A stretch of DNA of 64,000 nt, from contig JAEUMY010000012.1 in the NCBI GenBank assembly GCA_016791265.1, forward strand, positions 31,572 through 95,571, read 5' to 3'. Under the pieces are notes generated by a model. The model did no database searches. It saw only the letters and a program-made list of their open reading frames with translations, and was not told where the DNA came from. Below, in pieces: positions 58,189 to 64,000 of this stretch. How positions within the stretch are numbered: the first letter of the stretch is position 1; each line of letters opens with the position of its first letter. The stretch is from Betaproteobacteria bacterium (GTDB lineage: Bacteria; Pseudomonadota; Gammaproteobacteria; Burkholderiales; Usitatibacteraceae). Position numbers and translations under genes: made by a program.

Positions 58189-59661
58189 ATGACCGCACGC
58201 GACGCCATCCCCGAACTCTCCGCCCTGTCCGATACCGCGCTCAACAAGCACATCAGCCAGCAATGGGATGACGACATCGTCGGCCGCATCACCGACTACA
58301 TCAAGGTGCCGGCCAAGAGCCCGGGCTTTGACGACAAGTGGGAAGACCACGGCTACCTGCAGCACGTGGTGGAAGAGGCCAAGAGCTGGGTCGAGAAGCA
58401 GAACGTCAACGGCCTGAAAATCAAGATCATCAAGGAGAAGGGCAGGACACCGGTCATCTTCTTCGACATTCCCGCCACCGGCGGCCTGGGTAACGAGCGC
58501 ACTGTGCTGCTCTATGGCCACCTCGACAAGCAGCCCGAGATGGTCGGCTGGGTCGAAGGCTTCGGCCCGTGGCAGCCGCGCATGGTGGACGACAAGCTTT
58601 ACGGGCGCGGCAGCGCGGACGACGGCTACGCCATCTACGCCGCCATCGGCGCCATCCAGGCGCTGGACGACCAGAAGACCCCGCGCCCCCGCTGTGTCGG
58701 CCTCATCGAAACGGATGAAGAGAGCGGCTCATCGGACCTGCCGTACTACCTCGACATGCTGGCGCCGCACATGGGCGACGTGCAGCTCGTCATCGCGCTC
58801 GATTCCGGCGCGGGCAACTACGATCAACTGTGGGTCACCACCAGCCTGCGCGGCCTCGTCATCGGCACGCTGAAGGTCGGCGTGCTCACCGAGGGCGTGC
58901 ATTCCGGCGACGCGGGCGGCGTCGTGCCCTCCAGCTTCCGCATCGCGCGGCAGATTCTCGACCGTGTGGACGACAGCCGCACCGGTGTCGTGAAGCCGGA
59001 TGTCTTCAATTGCGACATCCCCGCCGAACGGGTCGCGCAGGCCGCGCAGGCGGCGGAGATCCTCGGCGACAGCATGTGGAAGCGCTTTCCCTGGGATAGC
59101 TGCTGCAGCGACGGCGGATCGCGAATATTCGTGGAGCCCACCACCAAGGACCCGGTGGAACTCATCCTGAACCGCACCTGGCGCGCGGCGCTGGCCGTGA
59201 CCGGCGCGGAAGGCCTGCCGCCCATCCTCTCCGGCGGCAACGTGCAGCGGCCCTACACGTCGCTGAAGCTGAGCCTCCGCATCCCGCCGCTGGTGGACGG
59301 CCACGCCGCCTACACCGCGATGAGAGAGCTCTTGGAAAAGAACCCGCCCAACAACGCCACCGTCAGCTTCGAAGGCGACGGCGCCACCGGCTGGAACGCG
59401 CCACCGCTGTCCAACTGGCTGTCGCCGCTGCTCAACGTCGCGTCAGAGACCTTCTTCGGCAAACCCGCCGCGTTCATGGGCGAGGGCGGCACGATTCCCT
59501 TCATGGGCATGCTGGGCGCGAAGTTTCCGAATGCGCAGATGCTGGTGACCGGCGTGCTGGGGCCGAAGTCGAATGCGCACGGGCCGAATGAGTTCTTGCA
59601 TGTGCCGTATGCGAAGAAGGTGACGGCGGCGACGGCTATGGTTATTGCGGGGGTGAGGTAG
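58189..59661 (+). CDS. M20-family metallopeptidase
   Basis: 490 aa. GGAG lies 8 nt before the ATG for MTARDAIPELSAL. Metal ligands and catalytic residues of the M20 family: LLYGHLDKQPEM (His, then Asp), GRGSADDGYAIYAA, ETDEESGSSD, LDSGAGNYDQ, and the C-terminal His in NEFLHVPYAKK; a dimerisation lid lies between. It is expected to hydrolyse peptides or N-acyl amino acids in the cytosol. A one-mismatch palindrome copy (59121-59132) is translated as GSRIFVEP. It is the last GC-rich gene before the composition change. Confidence 0.92.
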   Translation: MTARDAIPELSALSDTALNKHISQQWDDDIVGRITDYIKVPAKSPGFDDKWEDHGYLQHVVEEAKSWVEKQNVNGLKIKIIKEKGRTPVIFFDIPATGGLGNERTVLLYGHLDKQPEMVGWVEGFGPWQPRMVDDKLYGRGSADDGYAIYAAIGAIQALDDQKTPRPRCVGLIETDEESGSSDLPYYLDMLAPHMGDVQLVIALDSGAGNYDQLWVTTSLRGLVIGTLKVGVLTEGVHSGDAGGVVPSSFRIARQILDRVDDSRTGVVKPDVFNCDIPAERVAQAAQAAEILGDSMWKRFPWDSCCSDGGSRIFVEPTTKDPVELILNRTWRAALAVTGAEGLPPILSGGNVQRPYTSLKLSLRIPPLVDGHAAYTAMRELLEKNPPNNATVSFEGDGATGWNAPPLSNWLSPLLNVASETFFGKPAAFMGEGGTIPFMGMLGAKFPNAQMLVTGVLGPKSNAHGPNEFLHVPYAKKVTAATAMVIAGVR

Positions 59662-59730
59662 TTTGGCTGCAATTCAAGCGTTCCCAATCGCAATGAATGT
59701 ACTTGCGAATTGAAAGGACTTGTACATCCA

Positions 59731-60723
59731 ATGAAGGTACTGACTTTATTCAATCATAAGGGTGGCGTTGGAAAAACTACCCTTGCTGCAAATCTGGCAG
59801 AAGCAATTCAAGATGCTGGAAAGCGAGTGTTGCTTGTCGATACAGACCCTCAGTGCAATCTGTCTTCTTTCTACTTAACGGAGAAAGACTTAGACAAAAT
59901 GCTTGGTGAATCTTCTGAAGGTTCCGGGGCAGGCAGTACAGTCTGGACAGCCATTGAGCCTGTTGTCTTGGGAAGAGGTGAGGTTAGAGAAGTCGAACCC
60001 GTAGAGATAAGGGAGAACTTATTTCTGCTTGTTGGTGATGTTCTGCTAAGCCAGTACGAGGAAGAATTGCCGTCTGCTTGGACGGAGTCATTCGCCAGAA
60101 AAAAGCGGGGATATGACGTCATGTGTGCGCTGTCACGCGTTGCCAGAAGCACTGCGGAAGATGTTGGCGCAGATTTGTTGATCTATGACGTAGGGCCAAA
60201 CGTAGGAGCGCTGAACAGAACAGTGCTGCTCGATTGCGACTATTTCCTAACGCCTGTTCACACGGATCTCTATTCATTGCGTGCACTTACAACAGTAGGT
60301 AGATCAGTTGCGCGATGGGTAAGAGACTGGCAAACCGTACGCGAATTGGCCAGTGCTTCAGAAAAAGTATCTTTACTTAAGGGACAACCTCAGTACCTTG
60401 GCTATGTCTCCTCAGCGTTTAAGGAATATGGAGGCCAAAAGGCGGAGCCGCACGAGTACTGGGAAAGGATGATCCCAGCCCGAGTAAAACTCAGGGTCAT
60501 TGATGAACTCAAAGCTGTCAATTCAGCTCTAGTGCCCGCGCCGCCATATAAGCTCGGTGATGTGCCAAACTTCAATAGCTTGGCTGCTGCGTCTCAGCAG
60601 TTCGGTGTTCCGATAGGCGACCTTCGTGGATTGGTAAACAGTGGGAAATATCCGAAGGTGGACGAGATTCGAGAAGTGTTTGCAAGTCTTGCGCACAACG
60701 TCACCAAGCAGATGGGGCTTTGA
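59731..60723 (+). CDS. ParA/MinD-type P-loop ATPase
   Basis: 330 aa from MKVLTLFNHKGGVGKTTLAA, whose deviant Walker A (KGGVGKTT) is typical of ParA-like ATPases; VLLVDTDPQCNLSSFYL and LLIYDVGPNVGALNRT follow (switch I and Walker B). An AAAGGA lies 11 nt upstream. No ParB or replication gene is adjacent, so chromosome or plasmid partition is not supported. Instead the gene is followed by a RelA/SpoT-domain gene 2 bp after its stop. It is AT-rich relative to everything before it, indicating acquisition. Confidence 0.88.
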   Translation: MKVLTLFNHKGGVGKTTLAANLAEAIQDAGKRVLLVDTDPQCNLSSFYLTEKDLDKMLGESSEGSGAGSTVWTAIEPVVLGRGEVREVEPVEIRENLFLLVGDVLLSQYEEELPSAWTESFARKKRGYDVMCALSRVARSTAEDVGADLLIYDVGPNVGALNRTVLLDCDYFLTPVHTDLYSLRALTTVGRSVARWVRDWQTVRELASASEKVSLLKGQPQYLGYVSSAFKEYGGQKAEPHEYWERMIPARVKLRVIDELKAVNSALVPAPPYKLGDVPNFNSLAAASQQFGVPIGDLRGLVNSGKYPKVDEIREVFASLAHNVTKQMGL

Positions 60724-60725
60724 AT

Positions 60726-61442
60726 ATGATAGTCCCACCGCCAACTGAAGATGAACTGGCGAAAGTTGCCAAGCGATTCAAAGAAGAAGAGCACAGACTC
60801 CGAATCTTTGGCGGAAGCGTCAGGGAGTTTTTCGCGTCTCATCCTGAACTGTCGGTTGCTGATCATCCCGCCATTCACTCTGTCAGGTTTAGAGTCAAGA
60901 ACGTTGATCATCTCAAGGAAAAGATCATTCGAAAGGCGGTGACGGAAGGGCGGGTAATAGATGACAGTAACTTGTTCACTGAAATAACAGATTTGGTCGG
61001 CGTACGCATATTGCATATGAACATGGAGCAGTTCGATCAAATTCATGCAGCAATAATGCAACAGGTGCAACAAGGACATTGGGCACTTTTCGAGAGTCCC
61101 AAAGCCTATTCCTGGGACCCGGAATCAAAGAAGTACTTTGAGGACATGGGGCTCGAAACAGCAATTAAGGAGAGCCACTACACCAGCGTCCACTATGTTG
61201 TGAAGCCGAATGATCTTCTCAGCACTACTTGCGAGATTCAGGTGCGAACTCTCTTTGAAGAAGTGTGGGGAGAGATAGATCATGAGATCAATTACCCGCG
61301 CAAGACAACCAGCGTGGCGTGCCGAGAACAGCTTAGTGTTCTCGCGAAGATGGTAGGTGCTGGCAGTCGGCTGGTTGAAGCGATTTTTCGATCGCACGGC
61401 GAACATTCCGCTAAGAGCTCCGTAGATGGAAGTCAGCATTGA
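60726..61442 (+). CDS. RelA/SpoT (p)ppGpp-synthetase-domain protein
   Basis: 238 aa from the ATG at 60726, just after the ParA stop (a TTG at 60720 would overlap). Synthetase-domain motifs: FRVKNVDHLKEKIIRKA, ITDLVGVRILHM, ESHYTSVHYVVKP, and CEIQVRTLFEEVWGEIDHEI. The Glu/Gln/Arg and Tyr/His positions needed for pyrophosphate transfer are present, so it may be active. No HD hydrolase, TGS or ACT domain: it is a small alarmone synthetase, a class that includes toxSAS toxins. No hydrolase antitoxin gene follows. Confidence 0.87.
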   Translation: MIVPPPTEDELAKVAKRFKEEEHRLRIFGGSVREFFASHPELSVADHPAIHSVRFRVKNVDHLKEKIIRKAVTEGRVIDDSNLFTEITDLVGVRILHMNMEQFDQIHAAIMQQVQQGHWALFESPKAYSWDPESKKYFEDMGLETAIKESHYTSVHYVVKPNDLLSTTCEIQVRTLFEEVWGEIDHEINYPRKTTSVACREQLSVLAKMVGAGSRLVEAIFRSHGEHSAKSSVDGSQH

Positions 61443-61480
61443 GTACACGGATCAGCGGGGTCAGGTTTTCCAAGATAAAT

Positions 61481-61519
61481 GCAACGAACTAATGCAACGA
61501 ACTAATGCAAAAAACTAAT
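61481..61519. repeat. Three tandem 13-bp repeats
   Basis: GCAACGAACTAAT twice exactly, then GCAAAAAACTAAT. Confidence 0.85.
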
Positions 61520-61600
61520 GGGGTCAGACACCAATTGTTTGTGTCGACGAAAATAGTAAATGGTGTCGGACCCCATTTATCGCGTGACCCCATTTATCGC
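61516..61600. repeat. GGGGTCAGACACC repeat cluster, left
   Basis: AATGGGGTCAGACACCA faces TGGTGTCGGACCCCATT about 25 bp away, plus a further TGACCCCATTTATCG. A similar cluster lies at 63699-63870, so the two flank the transporter pair. Confidence 0.8.
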
Positions 61601-61797
61601 CTTGAGGCGTGAGAACTATGAAAGTGTACTTGCGGTTGTTGAGAAATTTGGGAACTGAACTCTGCGGGCAGCTGATATCTCAATTACACATGATCCTTGT
61701 ATCTGCTTAGCTATCTTCGCTAGATGCTGTCGCCAATGTCTGTGCATGTGGCTCTAGATTTTTGCCGCCATCAATTTGGCTGAAAGGAACACCAAAG

Positions 61798-63231
61798 ATG
61801 ATTTCTGGTGCCAACGAAGCAATCATCACAACTTTGCTTTCATTACTTTTCTTTGTAGCACTAGGTATACGATCATCTTTGAGAACTGCGCCAGATGAGG
61901 ACTTCTGGTTCGCCCATCGTTCGCTAACCAGTGATGAGTTGGCGACCACTTGGTCTGCAGGAACTGTAGCGTATGCAGTAACCATCCTCTACTACATGCA
62001 GATGGTTTCTGTATTCGGATGGGCCATTTTTCTCATTAGCCTACTGACCTACCTTTTCGGTCAATTGCTTTTCCGATCTGCAGCCAGTCGTGTAGCTGCT
62101 CGTATTGACTTCACGACCGTTGGACAGCTTGTGGCTGATGCGACTGGTAGTCGCCGACTAGCGACTCTGGTTGAAATTGCTGGTCTTACTTCAGTGTTTG
62201 TACTTCTCTATCTGGAGTTGCTGTTAGGGGTAAACCTTGCGTCAACGCTATTTGTATCGAAGTCGCCGTATGCCGAACCGGTGCTATTTCTGCTAATGCT
62301 GGCAACAATCTTTGGCTATGTTCTATTCGGCGGAATGAGAGCAGTAGTTGATTCGGACCGCTGGCAATTCCGCCTAATATTGTGCAGCGTTGCAGTATTA
62401 GCAATTTACGGTGCCATTCTTCTAGCAAACGGGGTGGCCCCAAATTGGGCGCCTGCAATTCCGTATGTCGTTTGGGATATGAAGAGCCAGGATATTGCTT
62501 CGTTTGTACTGTTCGGACTTGCGGTAAACACGTTTCCACTTCTTTGCCAAAATTCACTTTGGCAAATGACAACTTCTACATTGCCTCAGGACGTGGCTGA
62601 GGGCGTAAAGATCGGAATCATTAAGTCATTCCTCATCTTCCTTGTGGTTGTAATTGTTGCTCTCATAATGCGCGGAAATGATCAACCAGTGCGGAGTAGT
62701 CAAGATCTAACTGCAGCGATAACTGGCTTGGGGTTGGTTGGACAGCATCTGCTTTTCCCGCTGCTCTTCGTTGGATTCATCGCAGCAATGATCTCAACGG
62801 CGGACAATGCACTAATTGCTTGCGGAGTGACGCTTCGGCGCCTTCTTCCAGAGTCAAATGAGAGTGACACGAGTCCGAGAAATCTTTTCATTGGCCGGCT
62901 TAGGATTCTTGGCCTTATTGCGCTTGCCCAAGTGATTCTGTTTGTTTTATTCACATATGCTTGGGGGCGTGATTTCCAAGGTACTTTTTTGAACTTGCTT
63001 TTTTTTCTCTTTGGACAAGCGGCACCTCTCGGCGCTCTTGTCGCAGTAATTGCCTTCTATCCAGACAACCTTCGACAGGGGAATGTCATGACAATCGGTG
63101 TCACATTGAGCTGGATTTGTGGAGTACTGGCTTTTTTTGTGTCCGTTGAGATGGCTGCTCCGAAGTATCAGTTCCTGGCCGCTCCAATCTCAGTCCTAAT
63201 TGCTATTGCGTCTGCATATCGCTTCAAGTGA
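61798..63231 (+). CDS. Sodium/solute symporter (SSS)-like membrane protein
   Basis: 477 aa with AAGGAAC 8 nt before the ATG. About 12-13 hydrophobic helices in the SSS arrangement, including LATTWSAGTVAYAVTILYYM, RWQFRLILCSVAVLAIYGAI, and FVGFIAAMISTADNALIACG, the last being a family hallmark. Substrate unknown. It is AT-rich, and the following gene starts 8 bp after it, so the two form a pair. Confidence 0.8.
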   Translation: MISGANEAIITTLLSLLFFVALGIRSSLRTAPDEDFWFAHRSLTSDELATTWSAGTVAYAVTILYYMQMVSVFGWAIFLISLLTYLFGQLLFRSAASRVAARIDFTTVGQLVADATGSRRLATLVEIAGLTSVFVLLYLELLLGVNLASTLFVSKSPYAEPVLFLLMLATIFGYVLFGGMRAVVDSDRWQFRLILCSVAVLAIYGAILLANGVAPNWAPAIPYVVWDMKSQDIASFVLFGLAVNTFPLLCQNSLWQMTTSTLPQDVAEGVKIGIIKSFLIFLVVVIVALIMRGNDQPVRSSQDLTAAITGLGLVGQHLLFPLLFVGFIAAMISTADNALIACGVTLRRLLPESNESDTSPRNLFIGRLRILGLIALAQVILFVLFTYAWGRDFQGTFLNLLFFLFGQAAPLGALVAVIAFYPDNLRQGNVMTIGVTLSWICGVLAFFVSVEMAAPKYQFLAAPISVLIAIASAYRFK

Positions 63232-63238
63232 GGGCGCA

Positions 63239-63652
63239 ATGGCTCAGCAAACTATTACTCTCGCGACTTCTCCCGAAGTGGTTTTTCTCAGCGTTGCTTT
63301 GGTTGTCATATCTCACTTTCTCCTGAACGGAATCCCGTCATTTTTTTCCTCTCTGGATGACCGAGCCTCACGATTGCAAGTACGCTGGGACGATGATGAA
63401 TTTGACTCCGCTACATTGGCCGCATTTCGTGCCTGGGCGGATAACGATGCTCGACTTTTCGTGGCATTTAGAGATCTTCTTCTTATGAGGTTTCTGGTTC
63501 TTACAGGCATTGCTCCGATTAGCTTTATTGCCATCGCCGTGGTGAACAAGCAGCACGACTTTGTTTATGCGCTCATTATTTTCATGATGACTTTGGCGAT
63601 CAAGACAATTCGCGAGCGCACGGATAATCGTTTGAAAGCTTTTGGGGTTTAG
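63239..63652 (+). CDS. Small membrane protein paired with the transporter, 137 aa
   Basis: MAQQTITLATSPEVVFLSVA follows GAGG. One helix near the N-terminus, an acidic soluble segment (RWDDDEFDSATLAAFRAW), then two more helices (FLVLTGIAPISFIAIAVV, FVYALIIFMMTLAIKTI). No family recognised. Co-transcription with the upstream symporter is implied by the 7-bp gap. Confidence 0.7.
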   Translation: MAQQTITLATSPEVVFLSVALVVISHFLLNGIPSFFSSLDDRASRLQVRWDDDEFDSATLAAFRAWADNDARLFVAFRDLLLMRFLVLTGIAPISFIAIAVVNKQHDFVYALIIFMMTLAIKTIRERTDNRLKAFGV

Positions 63653-63698
63653 TCAATTAAGAATAGACAGCACATATCGGTGTCAGGGCTTGCAATGG

Positions 63699-63870
63699 GC
63701 ATAAATGGGGTCATAAATGGGGTCAGACACCATAGGGGTCATAAATGAGGGTCATAAATGGGGTCAGACACCATATATCGCGTCGCCGCTAGATAATGGT
63801 GTCTGCAACCAATAAATGGGGCGGATTCAACTCTAAAGTGCGAAGTTTGATCAAGCACAACAATGGGGTC
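63699..63870. repeat. GGGGTCAGACACC repeat cluster, right
   Basis: At least four partial or complete copies of ATAAATGGGGTCAGACACC in one orientation and an inverted TGGTGTCTGC. The last GGGGTCA overlaps the stop of the transposase fragment. Otherwise the 216-bp gap 63653-63868 holds no gene. Confidence 0.78.
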
Positions 63871-64000
63871 AGTTACCGTCTTGAAAGTCAACTCTCGGCA
63901 TCGCTTTGTTTAAGTCGAAGGGCATGCCCGACTTGACCACGCCGTAGATCAAGTGCGCGAGCTTGCGCATCACTGCGCCGATGACCGCCTTGGGCGCCAA
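63869..64000 (-). CDS. IS110/IS1111-family transposase, C-terminal part (cut by window edge)
   Basis: The minus-strand frame from the window edge reads LAPKAVIGAVMRKLAHLIYG, then VVKSGMPFDLNKAMPRVDFQ, DGN and stop. The AVMRKL...GVVKSGxPFD pattern is the C-terminus of IS110/IS1111-type (Transposase_20) enzymes. The catalytic domain lies outside the window. Base composition is GC-rich again here. Confidence 0.75.
   Translation of the reverse strand: MAPKAVIGAVMRKLAHLIYGVVKSGMPFDLNKAMPRVDFQDGN

Larger units (their letters stand above)
61443..61797. other. Intergenic region with repeats between the two low-GC gene pairs
   Basis: 355 bp. It contains three tandem 13-bp repeats (61481-61519) and an inverted cluster of GGGGTCAGACACC-type repeats (61516-61600). 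No gene is evident until the transporter's AAGGAAC ribosome site. Confidence 0.6.

Noticed and set aside
59731..60723. ParA as part of a plasmid partition or replication module
   Set aside because: No parB, no replication initiator and no iteron-like origin; the neighbour is a RelA/SpoT protein.

Overview
This is a GC-rich bacterial chromosome segment. TonB-dependent receptors, an aru/ast arginine succinyltransferase pathway with an AraC-type ArgR, several GGDEF/EAL proteins and a Gram-negative lipoprotein and signal-peptide repertoire point to a Beta- or Gammaproteobacterium; the genus cannot be fixed from sequence alone. Genes are dense, and the whole GC-rich part (about 1-59,660) is seeded with a 12-bp palindrome, GCGAATATTCGC: 30 exact copies and 6 one-mismatch copies counted by eye, in both intergenic and coding DNA. 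It disappears in the low-GC right end.

Layout. 1-20 kb holds mostly housekeeping and signalling genes: a Ser/Thr kinase cut by the window edge, a protein with a histone-H1-like tail divergent from a NYN-LOTUS protein, a spermidine-synthase-like protein, a cyclophilin, a Rieske oxygenase, a DnaQ/GIY-YIG nuclease, two c-di-GMP proteins, an S9 peptidase, SodB and an SGNH hydrolase. 20.6-33.9 kb is one long minus-strand operon. Read in transcription order it is cyanophycinase, aotJ-aotQ-aotM-aotO-aotP-argR, then aruC-aruF-aruG-aruD-aruB. It faces a divergent TonB-dependent receptor (34.3-37.1 kb). A second secreted cyanophycinase-like protein lies at 43.1-44.4 kb. Together these suggest uptake and breakdown of an arginine-rich polymer (cyanophycin) feeding arginine import and the succinyltransferase pathway.

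37.2-41.5 kb is a compact chemosensory operon (rhodanese-like protein, MCP, CheW, unknown protein, CheB). Both the CheB and the rhodanese appear to have lost their catalytic residues. 41.8-58 kb holds regulators (LuxR, AraC-GyrI, ArsR), an RDD protein, a serine hydrolase, an SdpI-like protein with a possible non-canonical ATC start, a GDPD lipoprotein, a second TonB receptor and a PAS-GGDEF-EAL protein with a small partner.

From about 59,662 the base composition drops abruptly, the palindrome vanishes and the genes look acquired: a ParA-like ATPase followed immediately by a RelA/SpoT-domain protein (a candidate two-gene alarmone system), then a sodium/solute-symporter-like protein with a small membrane protein. 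Clusters of a GGGGTCAGACACC-type repeat lie on both sides of that second pair. The window ends inside an IS110/IS1111-type transposase. Besides the 12-mer, a second repeat family (a C-rich/G-rich hairpin) occurs six times, once translated as part of AotP.
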